Source: Sesamum alatum (taxonomy: Eukaryota; Streptophyta; Magnoliopsida; Lamiales; Pedaliaceae). Taken from it: DNA of 64,000 nt. Shown here piece after piece: positions 1 through 11,696 of this stretch. The translations under genes and the position numbers were made by a program. Below the pieces are notes generated by a model. It searched no databases. It was not told the DNA's origin and saw only the letters and a program-made list of their open reading frames with translations. Positions within the stretch are counted from its first letter, which is position 1, and each line of letters begins with the position of its first letter. Where the stretch lies: assembly GCA_034509735.1 (NCBI GenBank), contig JACGWO010000012.1, forward strand, positions 24,457,188-24,521,187, read 5' to 3'.

Positions 1-1042
1 AGTCATTTAGTCCTTTTATTTTAAGATGAAGTTATTAACTATTTGATTTAAGTAAATACATACACTTCTTTTAGATACATTAAGATGAATAATAACATCT
101 CTATTTTGTTTTAAAGAATAAAAACTCATTTTATGTGCTTTCATACTGTAAATATATATTTTTCTGCAAATGTTTTTGAATGGGGGACAATTAATTTGAA
201 TGAAAATTGGCGTAATATGAATTTTCCCATTTTCAGGAAAAAGTACATCCCATGTTTGAAGGGATTACTATCTTTAAAATTTCGTGCAATATTTTGCTGA
301 AAACATTCATGCTTATAACAATATATTATATCATTATTACAAGTATTATTCAAATAATTTGGTGGGCCTAATGAATAATATAAATAATTATCTCCTATAT
401 ATATATATCAGAATTATATAAATACCTCACTGCCTCTCACTACAGAATATATAAAACATATGTAGGGATAAAAAAAAAAAAAAAAAAAAAAGTTTATGTT
501 CTCATGATAATTAAGGATAAATTACAGCTACATCTTATAAGGTTTAACATATTACAAATATCCTCATTATTTTAAAAATACTCTTCTCAAATGAAAAATA
601 ATTATATAGCTCTAGTCAGTGATATAAAAAGTACCACTTTATACTTATTAAATTTTTTATTTAAAAATATATATAAAATATAAAAAAATTTAAGAGTGGA
701 TAAAAGAAATTATTCATACAAAATATTAATTAATAAAAAATTTTTAAAAAGTTTTAAAAAAATATAAAACTATGATTTATCCAAAACTACAATTTAGACA
801 GTTTATCATAAAAACTAACAAAAAATAGACTCAATGTAAGACATATATTAAAATTGGAGGATTTATTTAATAAAAAAAATTGTAAGTACATCTCATTCTC
901 TGAATTATAATTATATTAAATCTCCATAGAATTGGATGTAATTTACCATTTTAACAAATATTATTATTTTATAAAAAAAAAAGTTATCAATAAAATTAAT
1001 GACACCCACAGAAATAATTATTATCACTATATTAAAAAATAA
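1..1042. other. AT-rich intergenic DNA, no gene seen
   Basis: Very AT-rich sequence with an A-run of about 20 bases near 471-491 and many short stop-rich frames. The only open frame (141-353, minus) has no recognisable domain and is probably chance. No RNA gene was recognised. Confidence 0.6.
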
Positions 1043-1051
1043 TTATTTATA

Positions 1052-2016
1052 ATTAAATACACTTTGCACCCCTAAACTATGCATGTTGTCGCATTTAGGC
1101 CCCTAAAGTATGAAAGGTAAGAAAAAAGCCCCTCATGATATGGATTAATTTTTTTATGACGAAAATATCCTTATTGTTTACACCCCTAAAATATGTTTAT
1201 TTCAATCATTCCCCTAAAATATAATTTGAATTATTATAAAAATTATATTTAACATAAATACTATCCAAATTTTATTATTTTTATAATTAATATAGAATGT
1301 ATATAAACTCTATAAATTTACAGTTCTTATATTTTTTTGCATAACTGTTTAAAAATTTACATAATTTTTACTTGTGTTGTTATATATATATGTTGAACTT
1401 TTTTAAAAAAATAAAATTATTGATACAATTTAAAAATATTACATCAAATATAATGCACTATAAAATTTGCAAATCTAATAATATAACTAATCTGTAATAT
1501 TCTATAATATTTTGAGTAATGATGATATAATTTAATTATGCGTACATATAATATACCTGAACAAAATTTATAGGTTATATATAACATACTTTTTTATAAA
1601 ATTATATACATTATGTATTTACACATATTTACATATATTTTTTAACATAAATAATTTACTTTGTAAAACATACATGTATTTTTTAACATAAATAATTTAC
1701 TTTGTAAAACATATATGCATATAGAGCAATTATAAATATTTTTTGTATTACATAATTAATAAAAAAAGTTATAAATTTTAAATACTATTTTGTAACTAAA
1801 ATTTAAATAAAATTTAAATCATTAAAAGTAGTTTCAGCAAAGTAATAAAACATTAATTTAGAGAATAAAATGAAATGTATAGGAGATAAGTGTGAAGGAT
1901 ATTTTTGTCTTTTTAATGTCAAATTATTTTATGAGGAGCTTTTGTTACCTTTCGTACTTTTAAGGACCTAAATACAACCACATATATAATTTAGAAGTGC
2001 AAACTATATTTAACCC
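1052..2016. mobile_element. Mutator-like non-autonomous element with long TIRs
   Basis: The left end (about 1052-1165) and the reverse complement of the right end (about 1900-2016) match over roughly 110 bases: both begin with TTAAATA, run through a TTTGCAC motif, then ATTTAGG, then GAAAGGTAA. The direct repeat TTATTTATA flanks the element at 1043-1051 and 2017-2025. A 9-bp target duplication with long TIRs is the hallmark of Mutator-like elements. The interior is AT-rich with no coding capacity, so it is non-autonomous. It contains an internal tandem duplication (1638-1717). Confidence 0.8.
1638..1717. repeat. Two tandem copies of a roughly 40-bp unit
   Basis: The unit beginning TTTTTAACATAAATAATTTA is repeated immediately (about 1638-1677 and 1678-1717) with very few differences. 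It sits inside the Mutator-like element and looks like local replication slippage. Confidence 0.75.
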
Positions 2017-2241
2017 TTATTTATATGAACAACTTTACACACAACTCTTGTTTTTAATAATTATGATAATAACAAAATAAATTATTATCATTTAATACAT
2101 ATTTATAAGAACGAGTTTAAAATTATAACTTGATATTCTCCAAAGTAGCCAAGTATCATTTATGTTCTTGCAATGTAATCTCTTCCCCAAAAAAAAATAA
2201 AAAATTAATCCACAAGGCGATAGCATTAACGATGATGTATG

Positions 2242-2299
2242 GCGTCGTCAACTCATTTAAATCCCATTACGCGTCGTCAACTCATTTAAATCCCATTAC
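2242..2299. repeat. Perfect 29-bp tandem duplication
   Basis: The 29-base unit at 2242-2270, starting GCGTCGTCAACTC, is repeated exactly at 2271-2299. Perfect identity implies a recent duplication. It lies downstream (3' side) of the minus-strand MIR159 gene. Confidence 0.9.
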
Positions 2300-2815
2300 A
2301 ACTGGTATTATTTATAATTAATCCACAATAATTAACAACATAGGACCGGGAAAACAGTAATTAATAATGTAATTAAAACCACTTATTCATTTGAATGAAC
2401 ATAATAAATTAATTACAAAATTAAGTTAGCACTAATCACTAAGAAAACCCTATACATAAAATAAAATCTCTGAAAAAATTCCATGGAAGCAGCAGCAGCA
2501 GCAGCCATTCCATCCTTGTTTGAGGGCTTTCTGCAACTTATAATAATATCCTGAGATAATCAGAAAACAAAAACTCCAAAAAGGTTAAGTGAAAGGGGTA
2601 ATAAGAAGCATTTGACTCTCTTTACAAACCAAAAATAGCAAAGTAAATCTAGAGAAAAGATTCAACCGATTTTTGCTAGCAAAAAAATCACCTGTTTCCC
2701 TGCAGACATCAGATTAAAGTCATCAGCCCATCTGGGTATAATCACATAAACATCCAAAAGGACAACAGAATCTAAGAACAAACAGACAACAACAACAACA
2801 GCTTCTTCTTCTTGA

Positions 2816-2847
<32 letters not shown>

Positions 2848-2904
2848 TTGAAAATATTTTCTTTGTTTTTTTACTCAAAAAAAGATTGAGAAAATTAAGG
2901 GGGC

Positions 2905-3096
2905 AAAAGCGTAGAGCTCCCTTCAATCCAAAGAAGGCTCGAACGTGGGATAAATTCATGCTCCTGAGATATGGAGGCCACAACCCCATCCAATTATCAT
3001 CATCTCTACATGGGATAGGGCTGAGGGATCCATATATCAGCAGCTTGTTCTTCCCCGCAAGATCCTCTATTGGACTTCAAGGAGCTCTACTCCCAA
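2905..3096 (-). ncRNA. miR159 precursor hairpin (pre-miR159)
   Basis: On the minus strand the 5' arm (star strand, 3070-3090) and the 3' arm (mature, 2912-2932) form the long stem typical of the MIR159/319 family. The roughly 180-base foldback also keeps the conserved middle duplex of the family: on the minus strand a GATATATGGATCC stretch on the 5' arm (about 3025-3045) opposes CTCCATATCTCAGGAGC on the 3' arm (about 2955-2980). Such precursors are processed from loop to base by DCL1, giving more than one duplex. The mature RNA represses GAMYB-type MYB transcription factors. The promoter lies about 330 bases upstream. The short open frames overlapping the hairpin on both strands are shadows, not genes. 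Confidence 0.96.
2912..2932 (-). ncRNA. mature miR159 (21 nt, 3' arm)
   Basis: The minus-strand 21-mer starts TTTGGATTGAAGG and ends GAGCTCTA, which is identical to the canonical miR159a as I know it. It begins with U as required for AGO1 loading. Its partner at 3070-3090 pairs with the usual small bulges. miR319 instead begins UUGGACUGAAGG, so this is the 159 branch. Confidence 0.95.
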
Positions 3097-3420
3097 ACAC
3101 CCCATGTAAGAAAAAGAACAACAAATGAAATGTTCAGACAACTCTATCATTGATCTGGTGCTAACTTTTCGTAGAATCTCCAGATCTAAGAGTTTTCAAG
3201 AACCATGTTTAAGGTATAAGCAAGAAGCCCATATGGATATAAGAACGATCCAAGAGCTCCTCACCCAACCAAGATCAGTGTAAGAACAAGAACAAGAAGG
3301 GTTTATGTATCCACATCTGCTGCTGCGGCTACCCTAAAAAAAACCTATGTATCCAAAGAAGAAGTGGAAACCCTAGTAAAAAGAGAGACCTGGAGATGAA
3401 ATGAGAATAAGGGTGTGAGG

Positions 3421-3433
3421 GCTATATATAAAG
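3421..3433 (-). promoter_or_regulatory. TATA box of the MIR159 transcription unit
   Basis: The minus strand reads CTTTATATATAGC here. A start about 30 bases downstream (near 3390) would leave about 300 bases of leader before the hairpin, and a C/T-rich leader with an AGGGTTTCC motif follows, as is common in plant 5' leaders. The assignment rests on motif and spacing only. Confidence 0.6.
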
Positions 3434-3460
3434 GGAGGGATTGCTGATAAGAAATGGTAA

Positions 3461-3505
3461 GTGGGATGGGGTAGGGGGTGGGGTGGGGGTGGGTGGGTAG
3501 GGGTC
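3461..3505 (+). other. G-rich tract with G-quadruplex potential
   Basis: At least six runs of three to five G separated by one to three bases lie immediately upstream of the MIR159 TATA box; on the transcribed minus strand they are C-runs. The spacing fits a four-tetrad-run quadruplex on the plus strand. No regulatory role is shown by sequence alone. Confidence 0.6.
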
Positions 3506-4538
3506 GTAGTAGTATTCTTGCATCTACTGTTACAACGCTGAAAAGTCTCTTGGGAAGCGTCGTGGGGTTAATTGATTAGATTCCCTTTCAAAATCACATG
3601 CGTTTGTCTTAAAAACGATGCACTGGTGTACAGTAGTAGTACTACTACTCTTTCTTGGCTAACCCTAACCCCATTTCACAACAGTCGAAGATTTTAACGT
3701 TGCCTGATTTTTTTAACGTTAGCTTTGACTGGAAAACAGGGAAAATAGCATTAAATACTGTGGTTGTGTGTTCTAACATTATAATGAAATGAAATGAAAT
3801 GGGGGAAAGTGGTGCAGTCGCTGCCAATGACCTTTCCAACTGTATTTCGTTGTCTGAACGCTCTTGTGTTTAAAGGAGATGGGGATTGGGATTGGGATTA
3901 TCCCCATGCCTTCCTACCATACCAACCTACCCCACCTCAATTATGATTTCATTTATTGATTTTGGTGATTGAAATTTTGGTGACTTTCACCTAAATAAAG
4001 TTGAATTATATCAAATATATGTGTGTATGTAGATATGTTCTACCTAATTTCCAACACACGTTGCATTTAAGTGCTATTTTTATTTTATGTTTTCATTTTG
4101 TTGTGAGTATTTTGTGTGTATTATATTTAAAAGTTGTTTGTCGAACATCATTTATATTATTACTGATGTATTTTGTATTAAAATTTATTGTGCATTTGGA
4201 CGTGGATCTGTAATATAATCGATGTATTTCTTATTTTATCGTTATGATCGTTTATCTGGACTAGTCATTATTCTGTATTTCTTTGATCGAACAAAAAGTA
4301 GTGTCATAAATAATGACGCCAAAATTAATTAATATGTTCGATGTGATCTTAGTTCATGGATCATATTGTTATGTTATACATTCGTCGAACATTATATCTA
4401 GTGCCATAAATGTTATGTGTCTGTACACGGTTAATATTGATTACTACAACTGTCAATACATTGATCTAAGTACGAGATATTCAATTATTATTGTACGGAA
4501 AGTGAATTTCAATCATTTATTGTTTACCTAAAATAATT
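3506..4538. other. Intergenic DNA, no gene seen
   Basis: Upstream flank of MIR159 followed by AT-rich sequence. Open frames of 64-72 codons on both strands show no domain, signal or codon pattern suggesting a protein. Nothing else recognised. Confidence 0.55.
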
Positions 4539-5490
4539 TGTAACGCCTTCTAAATATTTGTTCTCTTACAACTGCTCCGTCATCTTTCCCTACCAGCAGA
4601 ACTCCTCCTCCCTTTATCTCTCCAGGATTCAGTGATCACAAAGCACATTATAGTAGAGGTCACGGGTCGGCACCTCCACCTCACACCCTTAGCTACAATA
4701 TCTCAAAATAAAGCTCTCCAGCAAAATCAGTCATCACCTGTCTGGAACTGCCATGCACGAGAATAAAGCGAAAACCATACTCTTGATATCGTGAAGGACT
4801 AAAATTATCGACCCATCCCAACACTTCTACTTGCATACCATGTTGAAGGATACTGATATATGTTGCCAAACTTAGCATCCTATCGGAGTTAAGCACTACT
4901 AGATCCTATTGACACCAGTCACCATCGTCTCATCTAGTATCGACATCATTGTTTACGTTTGGCCAAATAGGTGAGCCGGACTAGCCTAACCTCCCTCATG
5001 CAATGATTGCTACTAGTTTCTGTGATCACTTATGCTAATAGAAAGCCCAATCGCAAACGAGGCTCTTAAATATAGTTGTCGTTAGGCTCTATCTTTATCA
5101 GGTTTTATTATCCAACTACACAAGAATTAAAACAAAACAAGCTTTTGCGCCATCCTATTCCGATCAAAGATCGGAATAGAGTAAGGCTCTAGTGCTCCCA
5201 TATGAGTTCTGAGCTAGCTAGGAGACCTTGGAGGTAAGGCTCACATTCTATAAATAGCTACCGTAGCACGTAATACTTGTGCATATAATCAGATAGATAT
5301 GACATAGGTTTTAAAAACAAAAATTATAATTAAAAGCAGAGCAAGTGATAAACTTGGGTTAAAGTGTAGTATAAACATAATAGTATATTGGACGTTAAAA
5401 AATAACATAGGCCATTTGAGATAAATAAATAATTATATTGATACTTAAGAGTATAGTTGATAGTCTAAAATTTATTGCAGTGGTGTTACA
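4539..5490. mobile_element. Probable solo LTR (Ty3/Gypsy-like), diverged
   Basis: The segment starts TGTAACGCC and ends GGTGTTACA, so it has TG...CA ends and the inverted TGTAAC/GTTACA termini common in plant LTRs. A TATA-like CTATAAATA lies near 5249-5257, as expected for an LTR promoter. No matching 5-bp target duplication, internal domain or second LTR is visible. An old solo LTR is the best reading, but the borders are tentative. Confidence 0.45.
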
Positions 5491-8235
5491 AACCACCAAT
5501 TATGAATGAGAAATGACCTTCCTTTATACTAGCCGCTAGCATCTTCAATGCACATAAATTATGCATCGCCAATTAATATCACAAACCTAGGCATAGATTT
5601 GAATGTCACAAAATTTTAGAACTCAAAGGACTCCTTTTTAGCTCTGGTGGGTGAACTATTAGGGTGTTTGCAAACGCTTATTTTAAACACGCTTATCATC
5701 TTATTGTTGAGAATAAATTAAAAATAGTGTTTTTATTTTACAACTTCTGTTTTTGAACTACTTAAATTAAATTAATTTTAACCAAAAATTATTAGTCGTT
5801 CTTTACCAACTTATGCAGCTTATTAGGAAAATTGTAAACATTAAATTATTTTTCCAAACACTCCAACTTCAACTTTGCTTCACTTTCAACTTTTGTTTTT
5901 CAAATAGTGCTAACTTTAATTGCTGCTAGTTTTATTCATTCTCATCAAAGTAGTGGCCCAACCAATTATTTAAATGGATATGCACACAAGTAACACCACA
6001 AAGGGCCTCGCTCTATGCTAGTGCCCTTTTGGAACTACAATTATCAACTCAAGATGGATTTTGTTTTGCCTTTGGTTGTGTAGGTCATCTTCCATCCAAA
6101 CTCTTGAAGGGAGGAGACCTAATTTTGTCACAAGTTCACTATGACCTCAAAATATGAACCACTTTTGTCACAAGTCGAGCCAAACCTTTGTCGCGAAAGA
6201 TATATTTTTGTTACTAATATACAACTTTGCAACATCTCAATTACGTAGCAACGTTCGCAATGAATATTCAAAATATTTTCATTGCAAACGATTTGCAACA
6301 GACATTACAACGGCAATAAGCTGTTGGAATTTAATGAAACTTTTTGTGGGCTTTTGCGACGACCTTCAAATTGTATAATTTTTAAAATTTTATGACAATT
6401 ATTTTTGCCATGACCTTGTTGGCATACTTTCTGCTGTAGGTGATATGAACGTTCTTTAAAACAATTCTTTTCATATCAAACGGATGAGAAAATGGCAACT
6501 ACTTCCCTTGCAAGGTGAAACCCTCTTATCTCCTTGTTCACAGTAAGGACACTCGTATATTTTCTTTACAGATAGTCCACACCACCTCTAATTAATGAAA
6601 TTTCGTCAACCCATATGGTAACAATTGTTACAGGATTCTGGAATATCAATAATAACATAAAGGATGGAGACACATCATTTAGTGTATGTCTATAGTGAAT
6701 CATGCTCAATGCCCCTTCGCGATCAATTTTTTAAATTGGAACCTTTAAGATCAAACTATAAAAGTTGATTTCATGATCGCTAATGGCGACGTAAAAAAAT
6801 TAATTTAGTCTTAGCTAGCTATCAAAATTTAATTGATTGGTTTTCTCAATAAGATATTATATTATTTAAAAGTCACTAAAAAAAATAAAATTAATCACAA
6901 AAAAAGTGAGTGACAATTTTATTAATTATATATATCTAATGATAAGGATTTTTTATTTTGTCTTAATAATGACTTCTATGATTTTAATAATGACTATTAT
7001 TTTTTAGAAGTTATTATCAGTAAAAATCAATGACACAAAATAGTGCATAATTAGACATAAATAATAATGATGACATAGTTTGTTATTATATTGTGTTGTT
7101 ATTAAATCGTTACTATAGATGTGTCACTAATTTGACAACTTTATACATATATATATATCACTAATAGTTATAGAATCGGAAGATCAAATTTTTTGTCATT
7201 TAATATATTTTTTAGTTATAAGTTAAAAATTTTCTTTTGACATTTTGTCACTAATATATATATATATATAATTGTAGTTAGTCTTGAATTAGTACACTAA
7301 TCATTGCAAATTAAATCAAACATACAATGGTACAATACAATTAATTTCTATGACTACTTTACTGCAACAATAAGGGCTACGTTGAAATCTACAAGTTTGA
7401 ATGTTCTGAAAATTAAAATATGTATTCGTATAATCATAAATTTCATAATCCATTTTTATACTTTTAAAGTATCTCTTAGCTTGTCTATTTATCTAGAGAC
7501 TTGAATGAAAAATATTAAATAAAATAATAAACAAAATTTAAAAATGCAAATAATGAACAATTATTTTCAAAATTTACAATAATCATAAACATACAATACA
7601 AGGTTTGAAGTGAGAGACCTTGCGAAAGTCTATCATGTAAGAAATATCTTTTTCGTTTTGCATTAATATATTGGCATTTTCATTCATGTTTCTATTGTAA
7701 CCTTTGGAATAGAATGAAGTCCCTAAACTATACATAACTATAACTCATGATTATGCATTTAATGGTGATCATGAAATATACATCCAAAATCTTACTTTAA
7801 ACCTTCTAATTTGATGATCATTGCGGTGGGATATTAGTAATCCTGTGAAAACTTGTCTACACTACACATGCTCATAAGAAAGATGTCTCATTTCATGGAC
7901 ATTGGTGTGAAGACAGTACTGTGTTTGTGGGGGGTGTTTGTTTAAAATAAATGCACTGGACGAGTCCGCAGAAACTCTCTATTAGAGTGACAACATCAAA
8001 TTAAGATTTTTCTAACATGATTGTGCGAGGATAGTCCTTTGACTTAATGTACCATATATAGTGATTTGTAGTAGGTACCTTCTACTTTGATTTATTTCTT
8101 GATCATCGGATGATCTTAAAGGATATTATACAAGTAGATTAGTATAAAGGTCAACAAGTGGACGATCGCTCATCTTGTATTAGTTTGTTGCTGCCTATGA
8201 TAGGGGTCGATGATGGCCCTCTTTCTAAGCGTGTA
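5491..8235. other. Intergenic DNA with diverged dispersed repeats
   Basis: No gene is supported. About 6890-7140 is AT-rich and has a diverged relative at about 36400-36560 (shared ATGATTTTAATAATG, AAAAATCARTGACA and TAGRTGTGTC motifs). About 7818-8110 belongs to another dispersed repeat, described separately. The remaining open frames look like chance. Confidence 0.5.
7818..8110. repeat. Dispersed repeat, copy 1 (relative at 34231-34560)
   Basis: Shared blocks in the same order in both copies include GGGATAT, TAATCC.GTG, AAACTTGTC, ACATGCTCATAAG, TTTCATGGACATTG and TAGTCCTTTGAC. The identity is moderate, so the copies are old. The family looks retrotransposon-derived, but no coding domain or LTR boundary can be seen. 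Confidence 0.6.
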
Positions 8236-8244
8236 AATAGTTAA

Positions 8245-9178
8245 GGGTAAATTATAGTCACCTTCCCTGAGGTTTGGCATAATTATAAATAGGGTTAATT
8301 ACATTTAGACCCCCTCTAAAAATGCATAATTACACTTTCCCCCAAAGATGTTTTGAAATTACATTTACACCCCCTCTAAAAATTCTGTGCTTACACCTGA
8401 CCTCCATTCGTTAAAGTTTGGGCGGAAAATGTTCATTTCAACAAAAATAATTACATAAATTTTCAATTTTACCTCTCATTTAACATTCTCGTGCAATAAT
8501 TTTGTACTTATAAGGAAAAAATATAATAATATTGGCCTCACTCCATACATATACGTTACACTTATCCTCTTATAAGTACAAAAATATACATGAGAATGTT
8601 AAATGATGGGAAAAATTGAAAATTTGTGTAATTATTTTTGTTGACGTGAACATTTTTCGTCCAAACTCTAACGGATGGGGGTCAGGTGTAAACAGAGAAT
8701 TTTCGGAGGGGGTGTAAGTGTAATTTCAAAACTTTTTTGGGGGAAAGTGTAGTTATACATTCTCAGAGGGGGTGTAAGTGTAATTAACCCTTATAAATAT
8801 CCTCTCGTTGTTTGAAAAATTATTAATACCACCTGAGGTTTGTAATTTTTAACCAAATGCCTGAAATTCATTATTTTGTCCTTGAAATTTTTATTAAAAT
8901 TGTAAAAAAATCAACCGAGAAAAATTGAATTATTGTTCCTCCGTGTGAAAAATTTAAGAAACCTCTCCCTACGCATTGTAGTTCAAAAATATTTTAAGAA
9001 TTAAATAAAAAATAATTCAGTGCATAAGGGCATTTTGGTCATTTCACTCATAAAAATGGATGTAAATGGGTTATTTATTAGACGGTTACAAATTTCGAGG
9101 GGTATTTGTAACTTTTCAAATAATGAAGAGGTATTTGTAATTATGTTAAATCTCAAAAGTGGTGGTTGTAATTTACCC
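8245..9178. mobile_element. Mutator-like foldback element (outer of a nested pair)
   Basis: The left end starts GGGTAAATTATAG and the right end, reverse-complemented, starts GGGTAAATTACAACC. Both continue through AACATAATTA.AAATA.CTC and TTTGAAAA.TTA. The 9-bp target duplication AATAGTTAA is perfect at 8236-8244 and 9179-9187. A second element (8292-8790) is inserted in the left TIR. There is no coding capacity. Confidence 0.87.
8292..8790. mobile_element. Mutator-like foldback element nested in the previous one
   Basis: This 499-bp element is nearly a complete palindrome. Both ends begin GGGTTAATTACA, followed by CCCCCTCT.A.AATG, and the arms match for more than 200 bases each. The 9-bp target duplication TTATAAATA is perfect at 8283-8291 and 8791-8799. 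Removing the element and one TSD copy restores a continuous left TIR of the host element, which proves the order of insertion. Confidence 0.92.
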
Positions 9179-9187
9179 AATAGTTAA

Positions 9188-10534
9188 ACAGTTCATAGGC
9201 TCAGACCCGTTATATTGAATCTAGACCCATTATTTTTAAATCAATCGAGCCCAACTCATACCATTCAGATGAAATGTTTGGATATGGGTGGGGTACATAT
9301 TAAGCAGTAGATAATAATACCCAAGACCAATTTTCTTTTTTTTTTTTAAATAAATATATATATATACAGTAAATATGTAATGACTAGTTAGCAATAACAC
9401 AAAATTCAACTATGTTGCTTTACAGCTAATCCAATTTAAATTAGTTTCTTTACATTTCTTAAATACAAGAAAAAATTTAATATACTTAACTTCAATAATC
9501 CCTATTATTGAAAATGAGAAATAAATTATTTTTTATTATCGGGGCAAGTAAACTGCACAACTTCATTTATTTAAATAATTAAATTTCAAGATCTGTTCAA
9601 AGAGGCAAAGTGTTAGTCCAATGTCCTGATGCTCTTGTGTTGAAGTCGTGAAGATGAACATATGCCTTACTTGGAAAAAGAAATAGATGACTATTTAACT
9701 TAGACACAAGGTAGTCGAAAAAACAAAATCAAACCCACTTTCAAGACCCGAAGGTCTTGGACTGGGTCGGGTCAGGTCGAGTCGAATTCAATAAATAATT
9801 TTATGGATATAAGTATTGTTAGGCCCACTTCTTTCTTCTTCCGATGATGATGATGAGAGGTGGTGGTCAGTGAGAAGGAAAAACAAAAGAAAAGAGACAA
9901 AGGAAAAAATGTTATATATTATTTTTAAAATATTAAAAAAATTATAAATAAAGTTGAAAATAGTCATTTTAGCAAGTCAAATGGGTGTGGAAAGACATAA
10001 AAATCAATCAGTTTCGTGGGATGGTAATGGATTTGGATTAAACCTAGATCAGAGGTTTGAAATCATAATCGGGTCCCAAATCTTGGTGTTTTGGATGGGA
10101 GCTCGGTTCTTCTAATATTTCTTATATATACACTTTTATATAAAATATTATACATATATGAAAATTGTGTATATTACTTACATATAATGCATGAAAAATA
10201 ATATATACTTTTCTGAATAAAATAGTTTTAATTTTAATGTATATATAAGTAACATATATTTAAAAAGTTTTAATAATTTAGAGTCTAAAATATTTGTCTC
10301 ATATTTTAAAGTTAAGGTAGGTAGTAATATTTTTTAAAAAAGTAAAATTTTGAACAATTTGAAAATTCTAACTAGGAGCAAGTCCAACCCGTCAAGTAAG
10401 GCATAGGTCCTCAGTCCAAAATTTTATCTTACCCATTCTTATTTCTAATTTTCTTTCACGCGGTAGCGTGATAACAACTCTATTTAGTTTGCCCGGCGGG
10501 AAGGAAAACTTTATGCAAATTTTTACTAAAACAA
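9188..10534. other. Intergenic DNA, no gene seen
   Basis: AT-rich DNA with scattered GGGTCGGGTC-like and CAGACCCGTT-like stretches (about 9195-9300, 9740-9790, 10020-10100, 10380-10400). Such stretches recur at the ends of many plant hAT-type MITEs, but I cannot pair any ends here. Confidence 0.5.
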
Positions 10535-10543
10535 AAAATTCTG

Positions 10544-11423
10544 GGGATAATTACATTCTCCTCCATCGAGATTTGGTATAGTTATACGTAAATTCTCTGT
10601 GGTTTGAGAAATTACATTTAGTACCTATACTTTTATTTTCATCCAACAAATAGATCATTCAATTAATAAAATTGACAAAATTTGCTGACGTCAATAGAAA
10701 ATCTGAATGAAAATTTATTTTTGCCCTTGGTTGACTTGTTATAAGTAAAATAAATATAGTTTTTTCTTTTTATCAAACTACTTTTATGTATTTCACACAC
10801 TTATGCATGTAAGTTTGTTCTTATAATTAAATTAAATCATAAGAGTAAATAGTGTAATATATTTAATATATTTAAAATATTATTATATTAAATAATTAGT
10901 AATTATAAATAAATTAGATCGATCAAAATACATTTAGCTCTTAACATATATATACACTATTTGTTTTTATTTTGAACATATTTATATACTATAAAACTAT
11001 ATATATACACTATATTACGTAATTTAACTAAATATTCTAAAAAACATATATTCTGATAATTCAATCATGGAAACATATCACTATGATAACATAAATATAG
11101 TATTTACATACCTTGGGATATTTTAATAATAGCAAAAAATATTCCCTGCAATTTTGTCTTTTTAGTCTAAATCATCAATTTTGTAATTAGGGGGTCTTGA
11201 GTCTTGACATTTACACATATTGGGCACCAATTTTGTCTTCTTTCAAATTTTTATGTTATATTCTAGTTTTTTTTAACCACATATTATGGATAGAAAAGTA
11301 AATTGATTACTTTTATTAGGGAGTATTGACATATTTTATAATCATGGGTACTAGATGGAATTTTCAAACTATAAAGAATTTGTGTAATTACACCAAAACT
11401 TGGGGAGGGAATGTTATTATCCC
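10544..11423. mobile_element. Mutator-like foldback element, aged
   Basis: The left end GGGATAATTACATTC and the reverse complement of the right end GGGATAATAACATTC continue in parallel for about 80 bases, through TTTGGT.TA.TTA.AC and GTTTGA.AA to TAGTACC. The flanks AAAATTCTG and AAAATTTAT share only six of nine bases, so the target duplication has decayed or the border is off by a few bases. Its right end is about 270 bases upstream of the next gene's ATG. Confidence 0.65.
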
Positions 11424-11696
11424 AAAATTTATGCAAATTTTGGAGGATTTAGGTTATTTTCATGCTAGAACAATTTTATTTTTCTTTTTTGTTATTTTTG
11501 GCTTGCTAAACATGTCAATTTTTATAAATTTAGCCCTAAAATATGATTAACTCTATTTGTATGGGTGTGTGCTGTGTGGTGACGAAATGAGTGATCCATG
11601 AAAGATTTTTGTGCCAGTGTGTGTGCTATGTGCTGACAAAATGCAGTCCAACCAACCAACCAAATTCTTCGACGGTCGGCGGGCAGCAGAATCAGA

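Noticed and set aside
2723..3128. Open frames of 88 (minus) and 80 (plus) codons
   Set aside because: They overlap the miR159 hairpin, and their sequence is explained by it.
3659..3673. Telomere-like CTAACCCTAACCCC
   Set aside because: Fewer than two full repeats; no interstitial telomere array.
7958..7990. Hammerhead-ribozyme-like CTGGACGAGTCCGCAGAAAC
   Set aside because: The core CTGANGA is not matched and stem II cannot pair, so the resemblance is superficial.
11326..11550. 74-codon open frame before the PAP-like gene
   Set aside because: Its first half lies inside the right TIR of the foldback element at 10544-11423.
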